This document shows, one piece after another, positions 46,411 to 54,344 of a DNA stretch of 64,000 bases. Made by a program: the position numbers and the translations under genes. Each line of letters starts with the position of its first letter. Position 1 is the first letter of the stretch. The notes under the pieces were generated by a model. The model saw only the letters and a program-made list of their open reading frames with translations. It was not told the origin of the DNA and did not search any database. Location: the NCBI GenBank assembly GCA_036321625.1, contig CP143259.1, forward strand, positions 1,848,001 to 1,912,000. Reading direction: 5' to 3'. Source of the DNA: Peptoniphilaceae bacterium AMB_02 (GTDB lineage Bacteria > Bacillota > Clostridia > Tissierellales > Peptoniphilaceae).

Positions 46411-47319
46411 TTATTTATATGCATTATAGTCTTCAATACCTAATCCAATTCCTTTTTGATCCGGATGAGCTGCTCCACGATGTCTATATGACCATATAAA
46501 ATTATTTTGTACCGTCTCGGTTCTCAATTTATCAATAATTTGAGGGTATAAATCGGCCTTTATCATCCATGGTATACCAAGGGGGGCTTCAGTTATGATT
46601 GTTCCATCAGGATTTACAATCATGCTTCTACCTATGTTAGTTCCTGTTGTATTAATATCTACACTACTTGATGCAACAACATAAACTTGATTACAGTATG
46701 CTCCAGCTTTATTTGTAATCTCCCACCCTCTATCATATGGAGACATATAATGAGTAATTCTAATAATGATATTCGCACCATTATATGCCGCTTCTCTCCA
46801 AATCTCAGGATAGTCACCATCTGCACAAATAATCATTGCGATTTTGGAACCTTTCGGTCCATCGACAACTGGACACTTACTTCCAGGATAAGACCAATCA
46901 ACTGGCGAAAACTGATTCATTTTGCAATACTTAGATACTATCTCCCCATTACTGTTTATTAGTATAGCCATATTTCTATATCTATGACCTTCGTACTCAT
47001 CTACAAGTATGCTAAAAACTCCCCATACATTAAGTTCTCTACACTTATCTTGAAGTGTAAGTACTTCAATCGAGTCTAATTTTAGTAACGAATCTTTCCA
47101 GTTTGGACCTATTCCTTGTAATCCGAACTCAGGTGTTACAATTAAATCAACACCAGGAAATCCACCAACTGCTTTTTCCATCCATTCACACAATTGACTT
47201 AAATTATGCTTCATATCTGATGGTTTTTGAGCAGTTTTTGGTGCAATCTGTATTACAACTGTACTTAGAGACTGCACGGTAAACTCACCACTAATAGAAT
47301 AAGCATTTCCAATGTTCAA
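46411..47319 (-). CDS. Nitrilase-superfamily amidase (AmiE/AmiF-like)
   Basis: 302 residues of the carbon-nitrogen hydrolase fold. The catalytic triad is visible: Glu in IVTPEFGLQG, Lys in KYCKMNQFSP and Cys in MIICADGDYPEIWREAA. The surroundings resemble aliphatic amidase and formamidase more than nitrilase. The likely reaction is release of ammonia from a small amide such as formamide or a ring-opened product (inference). It sits in the microcompartment operon, 40 bases after the isochorismatase-fold gene. Confidence 0.85.
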   Translation of the reverse strand: MNIGNAYSISGEFTVQSLSTVVIQIAPKTAQKPSDMKHNLSQLCEWMEKAVGGFPGVDLIVTPEFGLQGIGPNWKDSLLKLDSIEVLTLQDKCRELNVWGVFSILVDEYEGHRYRNMAILINSNGEIVSKYCKMNQFSPVDWSYPGSKCPVVDGPKGSKIAMIICADGDYPEIWREAAYNGANIIIRITHYMSPYDRGWEITNKAGAYCNQVYVVASSSVDINTTGTNIGRSMIVNPDGTIITEAPLGIPWMIKADLYPQIIDKLRTETVQNNFIWSYRHRGAAHPDQKGIGLGIEDYNAYK

Positions 47320-47359
47320 TGGTATTTCTCCTTTCTTTAAATCTTATTCATCCCTGTCT

Positions 47360-47962
47360 TTACTTAACTTTATTTTGTGTATCTCCTCCTCCTATCCATG
47401 GATCTACACCATCTTCCCACGCTTTTATATAATCATTAATTTTTAATAACTTGGTAAAAATGCTCAAATCATTTAATCCATACTCGTGCATTTCATCTGT
47501 TTTTGAATGAACACCATCTGTAAGAGTAATCACTTTATAAGCCTTAGCGAGACCATCTGTAGCTGTAGATCTAACACAAACATTTGTCCATACACCTGTT
47601 AAAACTATTGTATCTACTCCTTCTTCTCTTAGATATAAATCAAGGTCAGTATGTGCAAATCCACTATGTCTTCTCTTTTGAACTATATATTCATTATTCT
47701 TCGGTTTTAACTCTTCTATAAAATCTGATCCCCAAGTTCCTTTAACTGCATGTACAGGCCTTACTTTGAAATCAGCGTCATCCTCTCTATGTGCTTCTTG
47801 GATATGAACAATTTTAATATCTTCATCATCTCTTGATCTTATCCATTCTAACAACCTCTTAATGTCTGGAACGATTTTCTCACCGTTTTCACATCTCAAC
47901 GGTGCTTTTTCTCCAATAAAATCATTTAGCATATCTATCACTAAAACTGCATGTTTTGCCAT
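47360..47962 (-). CDS. Isochorismatase-fold cysteine hydrolase, paralogue 1
   Basis: 200 residues. The catalytic triad of the family is present: Asp in LVIDMLNDF, Lys in VQKRRHSGF and Cys in LTGVWTNVCVRSTA. Members hydrolyse nicotinamide, carbamoyl or ureido compounds (biuret, ureidoacrylate, N-carbamoylsarcosine). The RRHSGFAHTDLDLYLRE stretch resembles biuret/ureidoacrylate-type enzymes. Together with paralogue 2 (57589) it suggests two hydrolytic C-N cleavages in the pathway. 30 bases after the deaminase-like gene. Confidence 0.88.
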   Translation of the reverse strand: MAKHAVLVIDMLNDFIGEKAPLRCENGEKIVPDIKRLLEWIRSRDDEDIKIVHIQEAHREDDADFKVRPVHAVKGTWGSDFIEELKPKNNEYIVQKRRHSGFAHTDLDLYLREEGVDTIVLTGVWTNVCVRSTATDGLAKAYKVITLTDGVHSKTDEMHEYGLNDLSIFTKLLKINDYIKAWEDGVDPWIGGGDTQNKVK

Positions 47963-47992
47963 TATATTTTCTCCTTATCCAGTATTAAAATT

Positions 47993-49804
47993 CTATTCTA
48001 CTATAGGTCCTAGTATCTCATAATTATCAACGTCAAAGATTCCTTTGTCTGTCAACTTCCATTTTGGACTTGTTGATAATGATAAGAAAGAAAGATGCAT
48101 AAACGGAGCATGAACTCCACATCCTAACTCTGTTTTGGCTAAATTTTCCAAATTTCTAACCTTTTCAGCTAGTTCAATTCCATTTAATTCATCGGTAATT
48201 AATCCTCCAACCCTTAGTGGTAAATCATCAATAACTCTACCTTTGTCAGCCATTGCTATTCCACCTTGGTTTTCAATGACTCTGTTGATTGCTATCAGCG
48301 CATCTTCATAATTAGTTGCTACAACCATAATATTATGAGTATCGTGTCCTATAGATTCTGCAATCGCTCCGCTATTAAGTTTAAAACCTTTAACAAAACA
48401 TTTACCAATACCATTTCCTCTACCATATCTTTCGACATTTAACATTATAAGAGTATCTTTTTGGATTGAAGCTTGAACTATACCATTTTGACTAGCTAGA
48501 ACTTCAGTACTCTTTCCAGATAGGTTTTGATCCGGAATGAGTTCAATGCATCTCACTGTCGGATTGGATTTATCTGATTTAATATATATTTCTTCTAATG
48601 AAACAAATTCCCTTTTTACTGAATTTTTAACTGTATCTGGATAAGTATATTCCGGTATATCGATTAGTAATTGATTATTATATGCTACAAGTTTCCCGTC
48701 CAAAAATACACCTTCAACAGTCATTGATTTCAAGTCACTTATTATAGCTAAATCTGCAAACTTCCCAGGAGCTATAACTCCAACATCTTTAAAGCCGAAA
48801 TATGTTGCAGGATTAATCGTTACCATCTGTATTGCTTCTACAGGATCAACTCCCTGAGCAACTGTCCTTCTAACAATTTCATTCATGTGTCCCAACTCAT
48901 ACAAATCACTAGATACCATATCATCTGTTGCCAAAATGCAACGTCTTGAGTCGAGCTTCTCTTCAGTGACTGCTCTTATGCATTCAGCCATATTTTTTTG
49001 AGTTGAACCCTCTCTCATAAAGACATATACACCCTGCCTTAACTTTTCAACACATTCATCTTTTGTTGTAGTCTCGTGACATGAGCATTCTCCACCTGTT
49101 GCAAGTATATGTGCTGCTAGTTCATTTCCAAAAAGTTCAGGAGCGTTTCCGTCTACAACCATTCCCTTACTTGCAGCATACATTGTAGATGCCAATAAAT
49201 CATCATATACTTCTGGAGTTTTATCATAAACATGTTGAGCCAAACTAACACCTTGTAGTTCCCCTATGCCTATGATATTGTTATAATCTAACAAATCCTC
49301 CATATCCTTTGAGCTAACATCTACGCCTGGTGTTTCATATCCCGGACAATCCGGAACTAAAGCCGGAACAACCAAATGTACTTTATTTGGTACGGTATTA
49401 ATTTCATCCGCCATTGCTTTCATCCCAATAGGTCCGAGCGCATTTCCAATCTCATGCGGATCAGCTACAAGAGTAGTTGTTCCTGATACGATGGATAATC
49501 TTGAAAACTCTGTTACTGTTAACATACTTGATTCGAAATGCATATGTGAGTCAATAAAACCAGGGGATATATATTTCCCTCCCATATCAATAACCTTTGT
49601 GTTTGGACCTATAAGTTTTTTACAGTTTCCTATCATTAGGATGTATTCGTCTTTAATAGCGAGGTCACAGTTTTGAATTTCTCTTGTAATTACATTTATG
49701 ACTTTACCATTTTCTAGAACAGTATCAGCAAAATCATTTTCTCCTAAGAGAACATCAATCAGTTTTCTATATTTTATTCCTTTTTTTATAAATTCCGTTT
49801 GCAA
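47993..49804 (-). CDS. Adenine-deaminase-like amidohydrolase with an altered metal ligand
   Basis: 603 residues with the adenine deaminase architecture: DSHMHFESSMLTVTEF, ADPHEIGNALG, GIGELQGV, CHETTTKDEC, MREGSTQKNM, ATDDM and the C-terminal domain (GFKLNSGAIAESIGHDTHNI). The motif normally read DGHAPGL is DGNAPEL: the conserved His is Asn220 (AAC at 49147-49145). That His is the usual strand-5 metal ligand of amidohydrolases. With this change and its place in a BMC operon, a substrate other than adenine, or a ring-opening reaction, is plausible. The start codon at 49804 follows AGGTGAAG. Confidence 0.8.
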   Translation of the reverse strand: MQTEFIKKGIKYRKLIDVLLGENDFADTVLENGKVINVITREIQNCDLAIKDEYILMIGNCKKLIGPNTKVIDMGGKYISPGFIDSHMHFESSMLTVTEFSRLSIVSGTTTLVADPHEIGNALGPIGMKAMADEINTVPNKVHLVVPALVPDCPGYETPGVDVSSKDMEDLLDYNNIIGIGELQGVSLAQHVYDKTPEVYDDLLASTMYAASKGMVVDGNAPELFGNELAAHILATGGECSCHETTTKDECVEKLRQGVYVFMREGSTQKNMAECIRAVTEEKLDSRRCILATDDMVSSDLYELGHMNEIVRRTVAQGVDPVEAIQMVTINPATYFGFKDVGVIAPGKFADLAIISDLKSMTVEGVFLDGKLVAYNNQLLIDIPEYTYPDTVKNSVKREFVSLEEIYIKSDKSNPTVRCIELIPDQNLSGKSTEVLASQNGIVQASIQKDTLIMLNVERYGRGNGIGKCFVKGFKLNSGAIAESIGHDTHNIMVVATNYEDALIAINRVIENQGGIAMADKGRVIDDLPLRVGGLITDELNGIELAEKVRNLENLAKTELGCGVHAPFMHLSFLSLSTSPKWKLTDKGIFDVDNYEILGPIVE

Positions 49805-49818
49805 TCACTTCACCTCAC

Positions 49819-50085
49819 TTAGTTAATATTATCAACTATCCCCACTATCGATGCATCTATTGGCGTTTCTCTATCGTTACAAGATAGTCTGGCAGCAGTT
49901 CCACTACTGACAATTACTATTTCACCAATTCCAGCACCTACAGTATCTACACATACGAATGCGTTACCTTGATCTTCATATGCTTGATTTATGGGTTGTA
50001 CAATCATTATTTTATAACCAACTAATTTTTCATTTTTCTTAGTTGCTATTACAGTGCCCTTAACTTTTCCTAACATCATATTCAT
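49819..50085 (-). CDS. BMC pentameric shell protein (EutN/CcmL family)
   Basis: 88 residues of the BMC-P family: MLGKVKGTVIATKKNEKLVG at the start, VDTVGAGIGEIVIVSSGTAAR in two overlapping strands and DASIVGIVD at the end. Pentamers close the twelve vertices of a microcompartment. The only pentamer gene in the window. It overlaps the 195-residue gene by four bases. Confidence 0.95.
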   Translation of the reverse strand: MNMMLGKVKGTVIATKKNEKLVGYKIMIVQPINQAYEDQGNAFVCVDTVGAGIGEIVIVSSGTAARLSCNDRETPIDASIVGIVDNIN

Positions 50086-50669
50086 TCACCAACCGACTTA
50101 TATTGTATTAATATAGATTTTTCCTTAACGTAGTCTCTAGCTAGAGGGGTTAATTTAGATCCAAAATCTAAAATCAGTTTATTTCCATTAATAATCTTCT
50201 TGAGATCATTAAGTGTAATATAACTTCTCAATCCGACATTAGAGTCTCTTTCACCATTCTGCATAATAGAATTTTTATAAATCGACTCAATGTCAATTAC
50301 CCCAAATTCATTTAATGACTTTTTGATATCTTTAATCTTGTGTTTAAGTCTATTATTGCCCAGTTTACTATCTAGTAGATTTAATTCAGAAAAATCAATT
50401 AGTAACTCTTTTTCATTTAAGATATGTTCTACAATACATTTTTCAACCAGATTACAACTATAGAGTCCTGAAAGATTTGACAGAACCGATACATGTGGTT
50501 GAATTAATAAAATTGTATTATACTCGTTCGGATTATTAATAACCTTACTACTATTATCTAAGTCAAAAGAACTAAAGTAATCTACCTCTTGAAAACATTG
50601 CAATTTCTGACTAATATCAATTGAATTATGATTTTTGACACTGTAATCAATAACGAGCATTTTTTGCAT
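50082..50669 (-). CDS. BMC-associated protein of unknown function with an LTPLARDY motif
   Basis: 195 residues. The C-terminus LDFGSKLTPLARDYVKEK carries the TPLAR/D motif seen in several BMC-locus proteins, such as the TIGR02536-type ethanolamine-utilisation-associated family as I recall it. The N-terminal ~120 residues are divergent (begins MQKMLVIDYSVKNHNS) with a strand-rich opening (LLIQPHVSVLSNLSGLYS). Function is not established. Its position between shell genes suggests a shell-associated or assembly role. Confidence 0.65.
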   Translation of the reverse strand: MQKMLVIDYSVKNHNSIDISQKLQCFQEVDYFSSFDLDNSSKVINNPNEYNTILLIQPHVSVLSNLSGLYSCNLVEKCIVEHILNEKELLIDFSELNLLDSKLGNNRLKHKIKDIKKSLNEFGVIDIESIYKNSIMQNGERDSNVGLRSYITLNDLKKIINGNKLILDFGSKLTPLARDYVKEKSILIQYKSVGE

Positions 50670-50704
50670 ATTTATCCTCGTTTCTGCCTACAATCATTTA
50701 ATTC

Positions 50705-50983
50705 TTATTTGTAGTTTTCTAATATTTTCTTCTCAACTTCTACATGTGGTCTTGGTATTACATGAACTGAATGTAGTTCCCCTGCCGCTCTAGCTGCCTC
50801 TGCTCCAGCATCAACCGCAGCTTTTACTGCTCCAACATCACCTCTAACCATTACAGTAACAAGACCAAATCCAATTTTTTCATATCCAATTAGATTTACA
50901 TTTGCTGCTTTAACCATTGCATCTGCAGCTTCAATAGCTCCTACTAATCCTTTTGTTTCAACTAATCCCAATGCTTGTCCCAT
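50705..50983 (-). CDS. BMC hexameric shell protein (PduA/EutM type), third
   Basis: 92 residues forming a single BMC-H domain: [20 protein letters not shown], the pore-side [19 protein letters not shown] and the closing [14 protein letters not shown]. Close in length and motifs to PduA/EutM, so it is likely the main facet tile. Spaced 29 bases after the second BMC-H gene with its own AGGAGG. Confidence 0.97.
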   Translation of the reverse strand: MGQALGLVETKGLVGAIEAADAMVKAANVNLIGYEKIGFGLVTVMVRGDVGAVKAAVDAGAEAARAAGELHSVHVIPRPHVEVEKKILENYK

Positions 50984-51013
50984 TATAATCCTCCTAATTT
51001 ACTTTTTTATTTT

Positions 51014-51385
51014 TTATTTTGTGTTTTTGTCAGTTTCAATAACGTTTGAGATTTCTTCTTTTTCTTCTGAATCTAAACCTTCTTTGTTTTTTAAGTTGTT
51101 TTTAAACTTTTCAATAAGTTTTTCCAATTCATCATTCGGTCTAGGTATTACCGAGCTATAAAGTACAGTTCCTATGCGTGTAGCAGCATCATTTGCAGCA
51201 TCTATAGCTGCTTGAACCGCTGCCACTTCTCCAGCTATCTGTATGTTAACACCCACTACTCCTCCACTACCGATTATATTTTCCACTCCTAAAAGAGAAA
51301 CTTCGGCGGTTTTACAAGCAGCATCAAGTGCCGTTACAGCTGTCGCTTTACCTACAACTTCGATGGTTCCTAATGCTTGTTTCAT
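51014..51385 (-). CDS. BMC hexameric shell protein with C-terminal extension, second
   Basis: 123 residues. BMC-H domain at about 1-90 (ALGTIEVVGKATAVTALDAA, SSVIPRPNDELEK), followed by a charged, probably disordered tail of about 33 residues (KNNLKNKEGLDSEEKEE...). The pore-region sequence (IIGSGGVVGVNIQIAGEV) is Gly-rich and differs from the other two hexamers, so this tile may have another permeability. The tail may face lumen or cytosol and bind partners. Confidence 0.94.
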   Translation of the reverse strand: MKQALGTIEVVGKATAVTALDAACKTAEVSLLGVENIIGSGGVVGVNIQIAGEVAAVQAAIDAANDAATRIGTVLYSSVIPRPNDELEKLIEKFKNNLKNKEGLDSEEKEEISNVIETDKNTK

Positions 51386-51393
51386 ATTACCTC

Positions 51394-51633
51394 CTATAAC
51401 CTACTTAATTCTTCCAGGCTAAGTCGTCCTTTATTTAGCTTGCCATTCGAATTATGTATTGTCATGTTATTGTCTTGTGTAGAATTTATTACTAAATTAT
51501 CAAATGAATATCTTTTACTCATATTTTTCTTATTATCTACACTTTTATAACCCAATTCGCTTGTAATCGGTGGAATTACTGAACCATCTCCAAATATCTT
51601 CTCTAATACTTTCATTGCTAATTCACTTGGCAT
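51394..51633 (-). CDS. Small protein between shell genes, possible BMC adaptor
   Basis: About 79 residues. The start at 51633 (MPSELAMKVLEKIFGDG) is favoured, since AGGGGG lies seven bases before it and overlaps the stop of the first shell gene; the upstream ATG at 51639 is too close. The first ~15 residues can form an amphipathic helix, like the encapsulation peptides that dock cargo to BMC shells. The middle is polar and Asn/Ser-rich, and the end (RLSLEELSRL) may form a second short helix. No family recognised. Confidence 0.6.
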   Translation of the reverse strand: MPSELAMKVLEKIFGDGSVIPPITSELGYKSVDNKKNMSKRYSFDNLVINSTQDNNMTIHNSNGKLNKGRLSLEELSRL

Positions 51634-51644
51634 TTTCATTCCCC

Positions 51645-51911
51645 CTAATACAATTTATTAACTTCAGTATGTGGTCTTGGTATGACATTAGCAGAGATAA
51701 TTTCTCCCAATCCCCTAGCAGCATCACTTCCTGAATTTACAGCAGCTTGAACAGCTGCTACATCTCCTTCAACACTAACAGCTACAACTCCAGAACCGAC
51801 AAATTCGATATCGACAATTGTTACACTTGCAGTCTTTACCATCGTATCCGCAGCTTGTAACGCCGATACCAAAGATCTAGTTTCAACAATCCCCAAAGCT
51901 TCTCTTATCAT
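51645..51911 (-). CDS. BMC hexameric shell protein, first
   Basis: 88 residues, single BMC-H domain: ALGIVETRSLVSALQAADTM, GSGVVAVSVEGDVAAVQAAV and ANVIPRPHTEVNKLY. First shell gene of the operon, 11 bases after ubiD. Pore segment (EFVGSGVVAVSV) differs from the PduA-like third hexamer. Confidence 0.96.
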   Translation of the reverse strand: MIREALGIVETRSLVSALQAADTMVKTASVTIVDIEFVGSGVVAVSVEGDVAAVQAAVNSGSDAARGLGEIISANVIPRPHTEVNKLY

Positions 51912-51922
51912 TTATTACCTCC

Positions 51923-53230
51923 TTAATACTCACTAATTGATGCCTTATGATATAAGTCATTACCTGGATCCGGCATAGTTGCATCAATTCCAAATTTATC
52001 GGTTATGCCTCTTGCCACATGTGTTGGCTCTAGGGGAGAACCTTTTGCTCCAGTTACAATAACATTGTCTAAACTGGCTTGACTTCTAGTAGTGATGGCC
52101 CATTCAACATCTGAAGATGAAAAAATATCAACATCTTTATCTACCACAATTACATTTTTCACATCTGAAAATGTACCAAATGTTCCAAGTATACATGTTT
52201 TTCCTTCTCCACGCTGTGTGTTTTCTATACTAACTACAGCATTAAACCTATATCCGCCACCTTCCGTAATGTAAACATCATGGACTCCAACAAGTCTTTC
52301 AAGATTTGAATATAATTCCACTTCCCTTGTTAGTCCATTGGTTAAATGCTCTTCCCTACACGGGAATGCTACTTGGTAAATTGGATTATTCCTATGCATA
52401 ATCGTATCCACCTCTATTATTGGGTGTAATGCTTTTTCACCATAATATCCCATCAGTTCACAGAAAGGACCTTCATACTCAAATCTATTAGCTCTGACTT
52501 TTCCTTCCAATACTATTTCACAGAAAGCAGGTACCAATAAGTCTTTTGATTTACATTTTACAAGTTTTAGCGGTTCTCTTCTTAAGGCAGAATCAACCAT
52601 ATACTTATCTATATCAAAAATATTAGAATTGATTTGACTAGCCAAGCAAGTTTCTGCATCGTACCCCAAGAAAATTGCCACATCTAAATCCTTTCCACTC
52701 TCCATAGTCTTCTCAATAATTTTATTTAACCTAGGTGATGCAACGAGTAGACTTAACTGATTTGCACCATTAAACTGTAGTCGTCTTATTGATGTTAAGT
52801 ATTTACCGGTTTCAGGATCTTTTACAACTAGAACACCTGCAGTTATAAAAGCAGCTGAATCCTTTTCATGGAACTTTGTGAAAGGTATTACAGCATCTAG
52901 AGAGATCCTATTGGATATAATATTTTCATAAATAGGTCCATCATTAACTATTTCGTAAGGTTTTGGATTTATTATTGCTTTGGAAATTTCTTTAATCCTT
53001 TCATCGTGATTAAATTTCAAGAGTGAAAAAAACAACTCCCTATTTCCATAGAGTCCACCAATAACCCTGTTTTTATGATCGACATTTTCAAATAGAGTAG
53101 GCACTTTATTATCGGTTTGCTTTAATATTTTTCCTAGTTCAAAGTCTTTTTTTACCTTATCTTTTATCACTCTTAGTTCATTCTTGCTTTCAAGTTCAGA
53201 TATTAAACTCCTAAGCATTTGTCTTTCCAT
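51923..53230 (-). CDS. ubiD: UbiD-family prFMN-dependent decarboxylase
   Basis: About 435 residues. UbiD enzymes reversibly decarboxylate aromatic, heteroaromatic or unsaturated acids with prenylated FMN. Family landmarks are SIRRLQFNGANQLSLLVA, FEYEGPFCELMGYYGE (active-site Glu region), AFPCREEHLTNG and WAITTRSQASLDNVIV. The substrate class cannot be read by eye. I choose the ATG at 53230 (MERQMLRSL), eight bases behind AAGGAGG; a longer frame from 53260 overlaps ubiX. The cofactor-making ubiX is the gene before it and the shell genes follow, so this decarboxylase is a core enzyme of the compartment pathway. Confidence 0.92.
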   Translation of the reverse strand: MERQMLRSLISELESKNELRVIKDKVKKDFELGKILKQTDNKVPTLFENVDHKNRVIGGLYGNRELFFSLLKFNHDERIKEISKAIINPKPYEIVNDGPIYENIISNRISLDAVIPFTKFHEKDSAAFITAGVLVVKDPETGKYLTSIRRLQFNGANQLSLLVASPRLNKIIEKTMESGKDLDVAIFLGYDAETCLASQINSNIFDIDKYMVDSALRREPLKLVKCKSKDLLVPAFCEIVLEGKVRANRFEYEGPFCELMGYYGEKALHPIIEVDTIMHRNNPIYQVAFPCREEHLTNGLTREVELYSNLERLVGVHDVYITEGGGYRFNAVVSIENTQRGEGKTCILGTFGTFSDVKNVIVVDKDVDIFSSSDVEWAITTRSQASLDNVIVTGAKGSPLEPTHVARGITDKFGIDATMPDPGNDLYHKASISEY

Positions 53231-53249
53231 ATTTTTTCCTCCTTCCTTT

Positions 53250-53807
53250 CTATAATCCATCCCATCTTCTTACAAGACTATTTTCAATACCCATAACGTC
53301 TAGTATCCTACCAGTTGTATTGACTATTGAGTCTTCCAAAGATTCAGGTTTTGTATAAAAACTTGGTATAGGAGGAAATATAGTTGTGCCTAACTCTGAT
53401 AATTCCAGCATATTTTTTAAATGGATTGTGTTAAAAGGAGTTTCCCTGACAACTAGTGTTAGTTTCTTTTTTTCTTTCAAAATAACATCTGCTGCTCTTG
53501 TAATCAAATTATCCGACATGCCATTGCTGATTGCGGCAACCGTTCTCATGGAACATGGAGCAATTATCATTCCGTTTACTTTGAAAGAACCACTTGCTAT
53601 ACGAGCACCTAAGTCTCCAATATCGTACATATAATCACATAGAAAGCTTAAATCTTGCAAATTCATATTAAGCTCTTGCTTTAGAACCACCTCTCCCATA
53701 TGACTCGCTACAAAATGAGTTTCTACTCCTACTTTTTTTAATGCTGCTAGGATGGATAATGCATAGATAGAAGCACTACCCCCAGTTAATCCAACTATTA
53801 TCTTCAC
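53250..53807 (-). CDS. ubiX: UbiX-family flavin prenyltransferase
   Basis: 185 residues. UbiX attaches a dimethylallyl group to FMN to make the prFMN cofactor of UbiD. Motifs: VGLTGGSASIYALSIL (phosphate loop), IIAPCSMRTVAAISNGMSDNLITRAADV and LVVRETPFNTIHLKNM. The start is GTG at 53807 behind AAGGAGG. First gene of the microcompartment operon, 36 bases downstream of the sigma-54 promoter box. Confidence 0.95.
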   Translation of the reverse strand: MKIIVGLTGGSASIYALSILAALKKVGVETHFVASHMGEVVLKQELNMNLQDLSFLCDYMYDIGDLGARIASGSFKVNGMIIAPCSMRTVAAISNGMSDNLITRAADVILKEKKKLTLVVRETPFNTIHLKNMLELSELGTTIFPPIPSFYTKPESLEDSIVNTTGRILDVMGIENSLVRRWDGL

Positions 53808-53842
53808 TTTTACCTCCTTTATTCGGTTGCGACATAATAATT

Positions 53843-53858
53843 TGCAAGTACCATGCCA
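53843..53858 (-). promoter_or_regulatory. Sigma-54 promoter of the microcompartment operon
   Basis: Minus-strand TGGCATGGTACTTGCA (53858-53843): GG and GC elements ten bases apart, matching TGGCAy-N5-TTGCA. The predicted start is about 12 bases on, close before the ubiX ribosome site. The nearest upstream gene encodes an NtrC-type activator with the sigma-54-contacting GAFTGA motif. Confidence 0.85.
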
Positions 53859-54344
53859 AATTAAAAAAGTTATTTACTTTTCTTAAATGTTCAATTTTAA
53901 ACATTTATCTCTTCTTAGACAACATTTTTAAAATTTAATCACTATAAATAATTATAAAAAAGTACTGATTTGAGTGAAAATTACTTGGTTTTATTCAAAC
54001 TTTTTGCAGTTGCTCAATTATAAATAATAAATTTTATTTTAAATTATTATTTTCATGTTCATAATTACTTATTTGATATTATTTTAATAGTTTTTAATTA
54101 AAAACAAGCGACAAATTGGAAAACATTTCCATATTCATGAAATCCTTTCCGTTTTATCACTTGTTTATTTTTTGTATTATATTTATTATGACTTTAATTT
54201 ATTTAATGTCTCAATAATCGCATTCATCGTTCTTAACTTGAAAATATTACAATTATATTATTTCTATAAGCAACTATCTATAAACTCGAATAAAAGACTA
54301 TATTTCTAAAAGACACTTGAAAATAATAATTTTACTATTACATG
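53859..54344. promoter_or_regulatory. Palindrome-rich AT-rich control region upstream of the sigma-54 promoter
   Basis: About 490 bases without a gene. Palindromes: TAAATGTT-N8-AACATTTA at 53884-53907 and TGGAAA-ACA-TTTCCA at 54117-54131, the latter about 260 bases upstream of the promoter and so well placed as an enhancer site. An AAACAAG / CTTGTTT arm pair (about 54103 and 54161) frames the second palindrome and may also terminate the regulator transcript. One or both palindromes may bind the NtrC-type regulator. Confidence 0.5.

Noticed and set aside
49819-53807. Reading the BMC locus as an EUT or PDU metabolosome
   Set aside because: No lyase, aldehyde dehydrogenase, alcohol dehydrogenase or cobalamin genes in the operon; the iron ADH at 62.6 kb is outside the island.
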